A stretch of DNA of 64,000 nt from Phycisphaeraceae bacterium D3-23 (GTDB taxonomy: Bacteria > Planctomycetota > Phycisphaerae > Phycisphaerales > Phycisphaeraceae). A program made the translations under genes and the position numbers. The notes beneath the pieces were generated by a model, which was not told the origin of the DNA, searched no databases, and saw only the letters and a list, made by a program, of their open reading frames with translations. The stretch spans positions 3,968,001 to 4,032,000 of the forward strand of contig CP114179.1 of the NCBI GenBank assembly GCA_039555135.1, in the 5' to 3' direction. Shown here in pieces: positions 34,183 through 44,313 of this stretch. Within the stretch, counting starts at the first letter, position 1; each line of letters starts with the position of its first letter.

Positions 34183-34312
34183 GCCGGGTTTCGGGTCTGG
34201 GGTTTCGGGTCTCGGCCTGCGGGATTACTGATGGGAGTTGCGTGACCAGACATCTGTATCATGGCAACTACTGTTGATCCTTCCGGCACGAAACCCGAGA
34301 CCCCAGACCCGG
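34183..34312. repeat. Inverted TCGGGTTTCGGGTCTGGGG units around the mqnE-acpS gap
   Basis: Left unit near 34183-34215 (GGGTTTCGGGTCTGGGGTTTCG) and right unit 34289-34312 (CGAAACCCGAGACCCCAGAC) are inverted copies. They flank the promoter region between the divergent mqnE and acpS. A similar pair lies at 35773-35979. Confidence 0.6.
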
Positions 34313-34320
34313 CACCCGCC

Positions 34321-34731
34321 ATGATCCTCGGCCACGGCATCGACCTCGTTGACACCGCGCGTATCGCGCGGCTGATGTCGGATCACGACGACCGGTTCCT
34401 GGACCGCGTGTTCACGGCCGGGGAGCGGGCGTACTGTGATGGCGGCGGGAAGAACCGCTTGCAGCGCTACGCCGCGCGGTTCGCCGCGAAGGAGGCGGTG
34501 CTCAAGGTGCTCGGGACGGGCTGGTCGGGGGGGATCGCGTGGACGGATGTGGAGGTGCTCAAGGACCCGGGCGGTCGGCCTTGCGTCGCACTGCATGGCG
34601 AGGCGGCGGCGATCGCGTCCGGGCTCGGCATCACTCGCTGGCACCTGTCGCTGAGCCACCTGCCCGACCATGCGCTGGCCAGCGCGATCGGCGAGGGCGA
34701 GTACGAAGGGGCATCGACCGACCCGGCATAA
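34321..34731 (+). CDS. acpS: Holo-[acyl-carrier-protein] synthase
   Basis: AcpS transfers 4'-phosphopantetheine from CoA to acyl carrier protein. The family signatures are GHGIDLVDTARI (residues 4-15) with the Mg-binding Asp, and ARFAAKEAVLKVLGTG (about 51-66) with Glu and Lys. ATG 34321 is chosen since the family begins MI.GIGID; an upstream in-frame ATG at 34261 would put a repeat-coded tail on the protein. Length 136 is slightly long. Confidence 0.93.
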   Translation: MILGHGIDLVDTARIARLMSDHDDRFLDRVFTAGERAYCDGGGKNRLQRYAARFAAKEAVLKVLGTGWSGGIAWTDVEVLKDPGGRPCVALHGEAAAIASGLGITRWHLSLSHLPDHALASAIGEGEYEGASTDPA

Positions 34732-34797
34732 ACCGCGATAGGTGATGCGTGCCGCTGCGGCTATGATGTCGGTGTTCCGGAGTTGTTGAGACCTTTG

Positions 34798-35535
34798 ATG
34801 GCACGCCGAAGCGACATCCCGCCCTACGAGATCATGCGTCAACGCGCGGCCGACAAGGCCGCTGCGGCGTCTCGACCGGCTGCGCCCACCGAGCCCGCGC
34901 CACCCGTGGGCGCGGGGCCTTCGCCGTGGTGGGTGGGGGCGACCGTGCCGATCGTGCTGCGGGTCCCGCGTGGGCTGGCGGCCCTGTCGATCCTTGGGCT
35001 GCTGCTGCTGGTGATCCTGTCATATTGGGTCGGCTCGGCCCGGGGGCGGTCGGCGGCCCAGCAGCAAATCGCGGACGCCAACCCGGACGCCTCGGCCTTG
35101 GCCGGGCCGCGGGGGGTGGGCCACGTCTCGATCTCACGTGAGCAGGACGCTGGGGAGGGCCCAGGCGACGCCTCAGCGGGGGATGGGGCCGATTCCGAGC
35201 CGCAGGTGGTCCAGACGACCTTCGACGAGCGGCGGGAGCGTGGGCTCAACTACTTCCGTCTGGTGAAGACCAGCCGGGAGGAGGGCGAGCAGATCGCGGT
35301 GTTTATGGCCCAGGCCCAGATTGACATCCAGCTCGTTCTGGTAGAGAATGATCGGTCCTGCATCGTGTACGCGGTGGAACGCGGGTTCCGCGGCGACGAG
35401 CTCAACTCCGACGCCCGTCGGCAGCACGAGAGCCACCTGCGGGCGCTGGGAAACCAGTGGAAACAGCTGGGCAGCGGGCACAGCAATTTTGGAACGATGA
35501 TCCCCGAGCGCTACTCGGGGCCCGGGTCGGGCTGA
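34798..35535 (+). CDS. Hypothetical single-pass membrane protein
   Basis: The 245-residue protein has a basic cytoplasmic start, a helix at about residues 60-80 (LAALSILGLLLLVILSYWVG), a low-complexity linker and a C-terminal domain with GLNYFRLVKTSREEGEQIAVFMAQ and DRSCIVYAVERGFRGD. The C-terminal part vaguely resembles a SPOR-like ferredoxin fold, but no motif proves it. ATG 34798 starts MARRSDIPPYEIMRQRAADK, a style seen in several planctomycete proteins. Function unknown. Followed after 32 bases by the small basic protein. Confidence 0.7.
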   Translation: MARRSDIPPYEIMRQRAADKAAAASRPAAPTEPAPPVGAGPSPWWVGATVPIVLRVPRGLAALSILGLLLLVILSYWVGSARGRSAAQQQIADANPDASALAGPRGVGHVSISREQDAGEGPGDASAGDGADSEPQVVQTTFDERRERGLNYFRLVKTSREEGEQIAVFMAQAQIDIQLVLVENDRSCIVYAVERGFRGDELNSDARRQHESHLRALGNQWKQLGSGHSNFGTMIPERYSGPGSG

Positions 35536-35567
35536 CGCCCCACCGGACAAACGCAAGGACCGATACG

Positions 35568-35771
35568 ATGAGTCTCGACAGCAGCCTAAAAATCGGAGGC
35601 GGCCTGGCCGGCCACCGCAACGTCCTCACCCGCGCCGAACGCGTCGCCAAGCTCAAGGCGCTCGGTGAGTTCGATATGGATGGCGACGACCCCATGGGGC
35701 TCCGCAAGGTCGGCAACCGCAAGGTCACCACCGGCAAGAAGAAAAAGAAGAAGGCCGAGGCGGAAGAGTAG
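35568..35771 (+). CDS. PVC-type small basic protein
   Basis: The 67 residues MSLDSSLKIGGGLAGHRNVL, then TRAERVAKLKALGEFDMDGD, then a run of six Lys near the end, match the small basic protein family shared by Chlamydiae, Verrucomicrobia and Planctomycetes, thought to be ribosome-associated. AAGGA lies about 8 bases upstream of ATG 35568. A strong hairpin with a T-tract (35831-35862) follows. The protein supports the phylum assignment. Confidence 0.85.
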   Translation: MSLDSSLKIGGGLAGHRNVLTRAERVAKLKALGEFDMDGDDPMGLRKVGNRKVTTGKKKKKKAEAEE

Positions 35772-35772
35772 G

Positions 35773-35979
35773 CATTCGGGTTGTGGGTCTGGGGCTTCGG
35801 GTCTCGGCCGCGACATCAACGAACTTGTTGCAGCGTCGTCCTATGCGGGCGACGCTGTTTTTGTGTTATCGTTTTGGTGGACGAAACCCAGGGGGCGGAC
35901 GCCCGGCGCATTGAATCATCTGCCCGCTCGCAGACACCGGCCGACATCCCAGACCCTAGACCCCAGACCCGAAACCCGA
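35773..35979. repeat. Inverted TCGGGTTTCGGGTCTGGGG units around the small-basic-protein 3' region
   Basis: Left unit 35773-35810 and right unit 35950-35979 (AGACCCTAGACCCCAGACCC then GAAACCC) are inverted copies enclosing about 140 bases with the terminator at 35831. The design repeats the pair at 34183-34312. Confidence 0.6.
35831..35862 (+). terminator. Intrinsic terminator of the small basic protein gene
   Basis: CAGCGTCG pairs with CGACGCTG (8 bp, 11-base loop) and is followed by TTTTT, a typical rho-independent terminator. Confidence 0.8.
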
Positions 35980-35980
35980 T

Positions 35981-37162
35981 ATGAAAACCGACCACCTCAT
36001 TACCGACAGGCTCCACGCGATCGACGCCTCGGGGATCCGCAAGGTCTTCGACCTCGCCGCGAAGCTCGACGACCCGATCAACCTGTCGATCGGCCAGCCC
36101 GACTTCGATGTCCCCGACGCCATCAAGGATGCCGCGTGCGACGCGATCCGGGGCGGGCACAACAGCTACACCCAGACGCAGGGCATCGCCGACCTCCGCG
36201 CGAAAGTTGCGGCACGTCTCGCGGCCGAGTTCCCCGACACGCTCGGCGGCGTGGGCGACAACGCACTGCCCGCCGACACGGGCCTGCTCATCACCTCCGG
36301 CGTCTCGGGCGCGCTCATGCTTTTGCTCATGGCCACGGTGCAGCCCGGCGACGAGGTCCTGATCCCTGACCCGTATTTCGTGATGTACAAGCACCTCGTC
36401 AAGCTCGCGGGCGGGACGCCGGTGTTTGTCGACACCTACCCCGACTTCCAGGTCAGCGCGGCGAAGATCGAGCCGTTGATCACCGAGCGGACGAAGCTGG
36501 TGCTGTTCAACACGCCGAGCAACCCGACGGGGGTGGTCGCGATGCCCGACGCCTGCCGGGAGGTCGCGGAGCTGTGTGAACGGCGGGGGGTGCTGCTGGT
36601 AAGCGATGAGATCTACGACGAGTTCTGCTATGAGAAAGTAGATGTGGGCCAGGCCGAGCCGCGCATCCCTTCGCCGCTGCGGACGACGCGGAACGTGCTG
36701 ATGCTGCGCGGCTACTCAAAGACCTACGCGATGACCGGTTGGCGACTGGGTTATGCGGTGGGCCCGGCCGGGGTGGTCGAGCAGATGACGAAGCTGCAGC
36801 AGTACTCGTTCGTCTGTGCCCCCTCGATGGTGCAGCTCGCGGGGGTGCTGGCGATGGAGGTCGATGTCTCGGCTCATGTCGAGGCCTACCGCGCCAAGCG
36901 TGACCGCGTCGTCGAACGGCTAAGCCCGCACTACGAACTCACCACACCCGGCGGCGCGTTCTACGCCTTCCCGAAAGTCCCCGAATCGCTGGGCATTACA
37001 GCGTCTCAATTTGTCGAGCGTTGTGTCGCGAAGAACCTACTCGTCATCCCTGGCAGCGTATTCAGCGAACGTGACACCCACTTCCGCCTGAGCTACGCAA
37101 CGACCGACGACACGCTCGAGCGCGGGCTGGATGTGCTGGTCGATCTCGCAACATCAAGGTAG
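35981..37162 (+). CDS. Class I/II aminotransferase (aspartate aminotransferase-like)
   Basis: A PLP enzyme of fold type I. Motifs: INLSIGQPDFDVPD (about 33-46), NTPSNPTG (about 173-180), SDEIYDEF and the PLP Lys in RGYSKTYAMTGWRLGYAVG. It resembles aspartate/prephenate-type aminotransferases; exact substrate unknown. Length 393 is normal. The stop codon TAG is part of the GTAGGGTGGGT repeat that begins at 37159, so the repeat fixes the C-terminus. Confidence 0.92.
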   Translation: MKTDHLITDRLHAIDASGIRKVFDLAAKLDDPINLSIGQPDFDVPDAIKDAACDAIRGGHNSYTQTQGIADLRAKVAARLAAEFPDTLGGVGDNALPADTGLLITSGVSGALMLLLMATVQPGDEVLIPDPYFVMYKHLVKLAGGTPVFVDTYPDFQVSAAKIEPLITERTKLVLFNTPSNPTGVVAMPDACREVAELCERRGVLLVSDEIYDEFCYEKVDVGQAEPRIPSPLRTTRNVLMLRGYSKTYAMTGWRLGYAVGPAGVVEQMTKLQQYSFVCAPSMVQLAGVLAMEVDVSAHVEAYRAKRDRVVERLSPHYELTTPGGAFYAFPKVPESLGITASQFVERCVAKNLLVIPGSVFSERDTHFRLSYATTDDTLERGLDVLVDLATSR

Positions 37163-37196
37163 GGTGGGTGGAGCAAGCCCGCGAGCGCAACCCACC
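37159..37196. repeat. GTAGGGTGGGT repeat, copy 2, supplying a stop codon
   Basis: A 38-base unit nearly identical to the one at 21169-21206. Its TAG (37160-37162) is the stop of the aminotransferase gene. It separates this gene from the convergent birA. Confidence 0.75.
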
Positions 37197-37206
37197 GTGG
37201 ACGGAA

Positions 37207-38013
37207 TCAGGGCAGCACACTCGTCGTCACTGCCGGCAGATGCACGATCTCGCCGGAGTCGCGCCGGACGATCAGGCCCAGCGCCGGGTCGAGGTCGATG
37301 ACCGTGCCCGCGATGGTTTCACCATCGCACTGAAACCGTGCGTCGTACCCGAGCGGGCTTCGGCTGCGCCATTCGTCGAGCATGCCTGTGTCATCGCCGG
37401 TCGCCAAGTGCATACCGCATTGCCCGATGAGTTCGGCTGCGACATGCAGGCGATCGACATCATGTCCATGCATGGCGAGCGACGTGATACGGTTCGCCAG
37501 TTCGGGCGGCAGCATGGCGGTGTCGGTTTCCGTGAGGTGTACATTCAATCCGATCCCGATGATCGCGGCGTTGATATCGCGTTCGATCAGGATGCCCGCG
37601 AGTTTGCGCCCATCGACAAGGATATCGTTGGGCCATTTGATGCGGACGCGGCCGGCGTCGCTATCCATGAAACGCTCCGCCGTTTTTGCGACAGCCACCG
37701 CGACGCGGTATGTGAGGGCGTCGAGCGGTTGGCGGTTGCTAAGGCCGGGCCAGGCCAGGCTCATCAGCACTGCGGAGGCCGGCGGGGCGACCCAAGTTCG
37801 TCCCAGCCGTCCACGCCCGGCGGTTTGTTCATCCGCGAGAGCCGCAGACCATGCGCCCGCGTGCTGTCGGGCAATGTCCTGCGTGCTCGCGGTTCGGCGA
37901 TAGATATGGACGGCCGGCGGGCTGACCTCAGGGAAGCGTTTGTAAGTTTCGGCTGCCGAGAGGACGTCGGCCCATGCGGTGATCGGCGTATCGGCTGGGC
38001 GCTGACTTTTCAC
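37207..38013 (-). CDS. birA: Biotin--[acetyl-CoA-carboxylase] ligase
   Basis: BirA attaches biotin to the carboxyl carrier protein. Visible motifs are TASTQDIAR (about 41-49), GRGRLGRTW (66-74, biotinoyl-AMP binding), KWPNDILVDGRKLAGILIE (125-143) and GIGLNVH. There is no N-terminal helix-turn-helix, so it is a monofunctional ligase, not a repressor. The GTG start overlaps the nadC stop (GTGA), so translation is probably coupled. Length 268. Confidence 0.93.
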   Translation of the reverse strand: MKSQRPADTPITAWADVLSAAETYKRFPEVSPPAVHIYRRTASTQDIARQHAGAWSAALADEQTAGRGRLGRTWVAPPASAVLMSLAWPGLSNRQPLDALTYRVAVAVAKTAERFMDSDAGRVRIKWPNDILVDGRKLAGILIERDINAAIIGIGLNVHLTETDTAMLPPELANRITSLAMHGHDVDRLHVAAELIGQCGMHLATGDDTGMLDEWRSRSPLGYDARFQCDGETIAGTVIDLDPALGLIVRRDSGEIVHLPAVTTSVLP

Positions 38014-38894
38014 GGTGTATCCAGTCCGATGTCGAGCGAATTCGCGGAATGGGTCAACGCGCCCACCGAGATCCGATCGACGCCGGTGTGGGCGATGGCT
38101 TTGACCGTATCGAGATTGACGCCGCCGCTGGCTTCGAGTTCGACGTCCGGGGCGGCCGCATCGCGCATCGCCACCGCGTCGCGCAGCGTCTCGGGCGGCA
38201 TGTTGTCCAGCAGCACGATATCCACCGGGGCCTTGAGGACCGATTCGAGCTGGTGCAGGTTGTCCACTTCGACTTGGAAGAACTGAAGCTGCGGGTTGAG
38301 CCGGTACGCCTCGGCATGCGCGGCGCTGAGCCGGTTGGCCAACTGCTCAAGCGGCGTCCCAGCGAGGTGGTTGTCTTTGACGAGCACGGCGTCGTACAGC
38401 CCGAGCCGGTGCGTGCCACCGCCGCCGCAGGCGACCGCGTATTTTTGCAGGCCGCGCAAGCCCGGGAGTGTTTTACGGGTGTCGAAGATGCGTGCCTCGG
38501 TGCCTTCACACCGCGCGACATAGGCCGCAGTGATTGACGCGATCCCCGAGAGGTGCGTGAGTAGGTTGAGCGCGACGCGTTCGATCGCGAGGACATCGCG
38601 CGTCGGGCCTTGCAGGACGGCGATCGACACGCCGGGGGTGGCCGGGTCGCCGTCGGTGGCGGAGGACTCGAGTACGACTTCATCGCTGTAGATCGAGCAG
38701 ACGGTAGCGAGCGTCGCGAGCCCCGCGACGACGCCTGGCTCGCGTGGGACGATGTGTGTGGTGGTGTGAGCATCCTCGGGGATGAAGCAGCATGAGGTGA
38801 CATCGATCCCGACCGGGCCGAGGTCTTCAAGCCGCGCGGTGCGGACCAGCGTGGCCAGTTCATCGGGTGGCATGAAGCGATGTAGGTCCGGCAT
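38010..38894 (-). CDS. nadC: Nicotinate-nucleotide diphosphorylase (quinolinate phosphoribosyltransferase)
   Basis: NadC makes nicotinate mononucleotide from quinolinate and PRPP in NAD synthesis. Motifs: RLEDLGPVGIDVT (about 20-32), DTRKTLPGLRGLQKYAVACGGG (key residues TRKT and HR in GTHRLGL), KDNH near 175 and EVEVDN-like VEVDNLHQL. Length 294 is normal. TAGACT lies 6 bases before ATG, so the mRNA is probably leaderless. birA overlaps its end. Confidence 0.94.
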   Translation of the reverse strand: MPDLHRFMPPDELATLVRTARLEDLGPVGIDVTSCCFIPEDAHTTTHIVPREPGVVAGLATLATVCSIYSDEVVLESSATDGDPATPGVSIAVLQGPTRDVLAIERVALNLLTHLSGIASITAAYVARCEGTEARIFDTRKTLPGLRGLQKYAVACGGGGTHRLGLYDAVLVKDNHLAGTPLEQLANRLSAAHAEAYRLNPQLQFFQVEVDNLHQLESVLKAPVDIVLLDNMPPETLRDAVAMRDAAAPDVELEASGGVNLDTVKAIAHTGVDRISVGALTHSANSLDIGLDTP

Positions 38895-38900
38895 GTCGAA

Positions 38901-38906
38901 AGTCTA
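38901..38906 (-). promoter_or_regulatory. -10 element of nadC, leaderless type
   Basis: TAGACT on the minus strand lies 6 bases before ATG 38894; no ribosome-binding site. Confidence 0.5.
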
Positions 38907-38946
38907 GCACGCGGCAAGGCCTTGCGCATCTGTCAACGCACATCGC

Positions 38947-39021
38947 AGCCCGCAGCAAACCTGCTGCGCGGAAGTTTTGACAAACGATGCGATTGACCGC
39001 GCAGCAAGGTTGCTGCGGGCT
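38947..39021. repeat. AGCCCGCAGCAA palindrome between nadC and the ASCH gene
   Basis: Arms 38947-38971 and 38997-39021 are inverted copies (23 of 25 positions), each with its own GCAGCA/TGCTGC dyad. The stop codon of the ASCH gene (39020-39022) overlaps the right end (TAGCCCGCAGC on the minus strand). Confidence 0.75.
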
Positions 39022-39709
39022 ATGCCCGTGTGCGATGGATCGAGACCCGGTACGCATTGGGCCCGACGGCGACGAAGCGCAACAGGTCGCCGGGCTTTGC
39101 GTCTGCAGCGTCGTACAGCTTGCCCCAGCCGCGCCATCGCAGCATCCGCCCCTGCGCAAACTCGGTCTCGACCCGCTCATTGCCGGGGAGTTCGAGTGTA
39201 ATCTTGCGGCCGACGGCGGCGCGTTGATTTTGCCTCTGTCCACCTTTCGCCTGGGGCAGCGATGCGTAGCGGTTGCGGATTGCACCCTCGGTTAGCACGC
39301 GGTCTCTGACGGGATTGAGCGATGCGTCCAATACATACCACGCCTTCATGTACGCGATCTTGTACTTCGGCCCTACGTCGATCGGCTCCACCTGGCACAG
39401 GCGGATCAGCGTCGCGCATCGGCTGTCGCGTTTCATCTCCCAGTACGCGTCGTCCCCGCCGATCTCGACGCGGTAGCGTTCCTCGATCTGTTTGTATTGC
39501 GTCGGCGAGAGGTTGTCCCACGACAGCACCTCGCCTGCGATCGCCATCGCCATGAACGGCCCGCCCGACGCCTTCAAGAACAGCCGCTCGCCCGGTGCTA
39601 CCCGGCCGTGCGGCGGCTGCCGCGTCTTGGTTAGCCGCGACTCGATCGTCTTGCGACCGGCAAGGATCTCACGGATATAGTTCGGCTTGAGGATCGCGAC
39701 GTGGAGCAT
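39020..39709 (-). CDS. ASCH-domain protein
   Basis: The N-terminus MLHVAILKPNYIREILAGRK, with TIESR and GERLFLKASGGP following, fits the ASCH fold (PUA-like, predicted RNA-binding). ATG 39709 is chosen because the fold begins there and TATCCT ends 6 bases upstream. After about residue 130 a second region (ITLELPGNERVETEF, KPGDLLRFVAVGPNAYRVS) is less clear. Length 229 is longer than minimal ASCH proteins (about 120). Its role is unknown. Confidence 0.75.
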   Translation of the reverse strand: MLHVAILKPNYIREILAGRKTIESRLTKTRQPPHGRVAPGERLFLKASGGPFMAMAIAGEVLSWDNLSPTQYKQIEERYRVEIGGDDAYWEMKRDSRCATLIRLCQVEPIDVGPKYKIAYMKAWYVLDASLNPVRDRVLTEGAIRNRYASLPQAKGGQRQNQRAAVGRKITLELPGNERVETEFAQGRMLRWRGWGKLYDAADAKPGDLLRFVAVGPNAYRVSIHRTRA

Positions 39710-39715
39710 GCGGTG

Positions 39716-39721
39716 AGGATA
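39716..39721 (-). promoter_or_regulatory. -10 element of the ASCH gene, leaderless type
   Basis: TATCCT on the minus strand lies 6 bases before ATG 39709. Confidence 0.45.
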
Positions 39722-39819
39722 GCGGAGGCGGGTCGAATGTGTCGGTCCACCTGGCGCGATCCGGGCCTTCGCCGACTCAGGCCTCGGCGCGATTCGCGGA
39801 GGAGTTGACCGATGCAGAC

Positions 39820-41775
<1,956 letters not shown>

Positions 41776-41841
41776 TTGGGTGCTCCTGGTTCGCGCAGGA
41801 TTTTAGCCGGGGGCAAGGCGGAGCACGAGCGTAGGTCGCAC

Positions 41842-41872
41842 AAAAAAACACCCGCCCAAGTTGGGCGGGTGT
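41842..41872 (-). terminator. Intrinsic terminator of the PEP-CTERM gene
   Basis: On the minus strand ACACCCGCCCAA pairs with TTGGGCGGGTGT around a single base and is followed by TTTTTTT, 42 bases after the stop. Confidence 0.88.
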
Positions 41873-41913
41873 CCATCGTATCGGGAGAGTTTCCGCTTTC
41901 GCGGCGGTTGGCC

Positions 41914-42690
41914 TTAGGCGCGACGCCGGCGTGCGATAAGCAGGCCGCCGAGGCCGAGGAGCGCCAGGCTACCGGGTTCAGGAATGTCGGTGTCGGTATT
42001 GATCGTGAAGTTCTTCTTCGCGATGAGTGCCGCCGAACCGCTTTCGCTCAGGGCGAAGAGCGAGTCGTCGATGACGATCTCGATCTTGGAAGCACCGAAG
42101 TCATAGTCGATGCCTGCGGCAGTGAGGGCAGCATTGACGTCGTAGCTGATGCTGAGGTCCCAAGGCGTCGCGACAGTCGTGCCGCCGCTGAGGTCGGCGG
42201 TGCCGAAGGCCGAGGCAGCAGCAAGGGTGATCGGGGTGCCGAGTGCGGCGCCGTCGATTTCGAGGACGGTGATGCTGGCGATGCTCATGCCGTAGGCGAC
42301 CTGGGTCGCGGCCGAGCCGGTGCCGACCAGGCTGTAGTCGCCTGATTCGCTGACGGTGAAGGAGGTGATGACCGTCCCGGGGGCGGACATCAGGGTGTAG
42401 TTGAGCTGGGCGTCGGTGATGTCCGAGCTACCACCGTTGCCTGCGGCGCTGAAGCCGGCGGGGTCGAAGTCGAGCTGGTCGCCAACGATGCTGGGGGCAC
42501 CGAAGAGTGGGGCCGTATCGCCAGGCGAGTTCGCGGTTTCGGTGACATCAAGGTACATGACCGTGGTGCCGGAAAAATCGCCATAGTTGATCGGTGCGGC
42601 GTCGGTTTGCGTTCCGACAGCGATGGCACCTGCGGCGACCAGCACTTGTGCGGTCTTGAGTGCCAGGGGGGTGTGATCCAGAAGGGTCAT
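41914..42690 (-). CDS. PEP-CTERM sorting-domain protein
   Basis: The protein has a probable N-terminal signal (LKTAQVLVAAGAIAVGTQTDA, of which the last residues precede cleavage) and a C-terminal PEP-CTERM tail, IPEPGSLALLGLGGLLIARR plus RRA, which exosortase would process. The 190 residues between are rich in Ser, Thr, Gly and Ala and look like a beta-rich extracellular domain without a known motif. GGAG lies 7 bases before ATG 42690. A strong terminator follows. No exosortase is in this window. Confidence 0.88.
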   Translation of the reverse strand: MTLLDHTPLALKTAQVLVAAGAIAVGTQTDAAPINYGDFSGTTVMYLDVTETANSPGDTAPLFGAPSIVGDQLDFDPAGFSAAGNGGSSDITDAQLNYTLMSAPGTVITSFTVSESGDYSLVGTGSAATQVAYGMSIASITVLEIDGAALGTPITLAAASAFGTADLSGGTTVATPWDLSISYDVNAALTAAGIDYDFGASKIEIVIDDSLFALSESGSAALIAKKNFTINTDTDIPEPGSLALLGLGGLLIARRRRA

Positions 42691-42950
42691 TTCTAATCTC
42701 CGTGTTCGATGTGTGAGACGGTTCGATCGGGCTTCTTGCCTGGCGTAAGAAGGTCACTTCCTAGCCATTGAGAACATCAAAAACTATTCCTACCACCGGC
42801 AATGATACACGACTCAGGGGAGAACACAAGCACGTTCTGACGGAATTTACCCAAACCGAACAGCTGGAAGCGGGGTCATGCCGCGGGTAAACCTGTAAAT
42901 CACGGGGAATGAGCAGGTTATCGGGCATCAGCCGCAGGAAAAAAAGTTTT
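42691..42950. other. Intergenic region upstream of the PEP-CTERM gene
   Basis: About 260 bases, AT-richer in the middle (near 42770-42800), between the divergent-side start of the PEP-CTERM gene and the carA stop. A promoter is expected but I cannot point to a convincing -35/-10 pair. Confidence 0.35.
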
Positions 42951-44189
42951 CTACCCACCTACTGAGACCTGCTCGACGCTGTTCCTGGCCCGTTGGGCGT
43001 GGTCCATCTGATCTGCCGTCGGAGCCGTGCCTGTCTGCATCATGGCCACGAAACAGTCGAACAGGTACCGCGCGTCGTGAGGGCCTGGGCTCGCTTCGGG
43101 GTGGTATTGCACGGCGAAGACCGGCAGATCGCTGTGGCGGAACCCCTCGAGCGTCTGGTCGTTCAGATTGATGTGGGTCGGCTCGCCGCCGGCCATCTCA
43201 AGCGACTGGGTCTCGACCGCGAAGCCGTGGTTCTGGCTGGTGATCTCGACCTTACCCGTGTCTTGGTTCTGCACCGGCTGATTGCCGCCGCGGTGGCCGA
43301 ACTTGAGCTTGTACGTCTCAGCGCCCAGCGCGAGCGAGAGCAACTGATGGCCCAGACAGATGCCAAAGGTTGGCTGCTCGGCCATGACCTGCTTGAGCGT
43401 CGCGATCGTCTCGCTCACCGCAGCCGGGTCGCCCGGGCCGTTGGAGACGAACAGCCCGTCGGGCTTGTGCTCGCGGATCACTTCCGGTGTCGCGTCCCAA
43501 GGCAACACCGTCACGTCGCAGCCCGAATCCACCAGATTCCGCAGGATGTTCAGCTTCGCGCCGCAGTCGATCGCGACGACCTTGTACCGCTTGGTCGGCG
43601 GGGCGATTGTGCCCTGGATCGGCGACCACTCTCCGAGGTCTTCGTTCCACGCGATCGGTTCGGTCCGGCTGACTTCCTTCGCGAGGTTTCGCCCCACGAG
43701 CCCGATAGAGTCCCGCGCCATCTGCACGAGTTCTTCATCGGACTTCCTAGAGTCGGTACACAGGACGCCGTCCATCGCGCCGTCGACGCGGAGCTTGCGG
43801 GTCAGCGCCCGGGTGTCGATCCCGGCGATGCCGGTGAGCCCCTGTTGCGCAAGCCATGCTTCGAGCTTCGCGGTGCTGCGGTAGTTGCTTTCGAGGTTGG
43901 CGAGCTCACGGACGACGAAGCCCGCGCAGTGGGCCTTGTTGGATTCGAGGTCGCCGTCGGACGTGCCGTAGTTGCCCTGGAGGGGGGTGGTCATGGTGAC
44001 GATTTGGCCGGCGTAGGAGGGGTCGGTGAGGATCTCCTGGTAGCCCGACATGGAGGTGTTGAAGCAGACCTCGCCCTCGACGCATCGGGGCTCGGTGGCG
44101 CCGAAGGCGGTGCCGGTGAAGATGCTGCCGTCGGCTAAAGCAAGTCGGCAGGCGGGGCGGGAAGCGGCGGTATCGATGGGGGTAGGCAT
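42951..44189 (-). CDS. carA: Carbamoyl-phosphate synthase small subunit
   Basis: CarA hydrolyses glutamine and passes ammonia to CarB for pyrimidine and arginine synthesis. The N-terminal domain has CFNTSMSGYQEILTDPSYAG, and the class I amidotransferase domain has SNGPGDP, FGICLGHQLLSLALGA with the nucleophile Cys, and QYHPEASPGPHD with His/Glu. Length 412 is slightly longer than average (about 380). TAAAAT ends 8 bases before ATG without a ribosome-binding site. carB is not adjacent. Confidence 0.95.
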   Translation of the reverse strand: MPTPIDTAASRPACRLALADGSIFTGTAFGATEPRCVEGEVCFNTSMSGYQEILTDPSYAGQIVTMTTPLQGNYGTSDGDLESNKAHCAGFVVRELANLESNYRSTAKLEAWLAQQGLTGIAGIDTRALTRKLRVDGAMDGVLCTDSRKSDEELVQMARDSIGLVGRNLAKEVSRTEPIAWNEDLGEWSPIQGTIAPPTKRYKVVAIDCGAKLNILRNLVDSGCDVTVLPWDATPEVIREHKPDGLFVSNGPGDPAAVSETIATLKQVMAEQPTFGICLGHQLLSLALGAETYKLKFGHRGGNQPVQNQDTGKVEITSQNHGFAVETQSLEMAGGEPTHINLNDQTLEGFRHSDLPVFAVQYHPEASPGPHDARYLFDCFVAMMQTGTAPTADQMDHAQRARNSVEQVSVGG

Positions 44190-44197
44190 AGCCGGGG

Positions 44198-44203
44198 ATT
44201 TTA
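44198..44203 (-). promoter_or_regulatory. -10 element of carA, leaderless type
   Basis: TAAAAT on the minus strand lies 8 bases before ATG 44189; no Shine-Dalgarno. Confidence 0.5.
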
Positions 44204-44229
44204 GCAGGTGTGGCGTGGTGCGAGACAGC

Positions 44230-44313
44230 GTTTAGCCCGAGCCCCAACGGGGCCGGCGTTCGGGCCGCCATTCGCGCAACGGTGCGCGCCGCCCGTTGGG
44301 CGGTCGGCTAAAC
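44230..44313. repeat. GTTTAGC-bounded palindrome, copy 3, supplying a stop codon
   Basis: Left arm 44230-44258 (GTTTAGCCCGAGCCCCAACG...) and right arm 44285-44313, whose reverse complement starts GTTTAGCCGACCGCCCAACG, are imperfect inverted copies. The GTTTAG of the right arm codes the last Val and the stop of the glycosylase gene (44308-44313). Confidence 0.75.

Noticed and set aside
34261-34320. Upstream in-frame ATG of acpS (34261)
   Set aside because: The extra 20 residues are coded by a repeat element and do not match the AcpS family, which begins at 34321.
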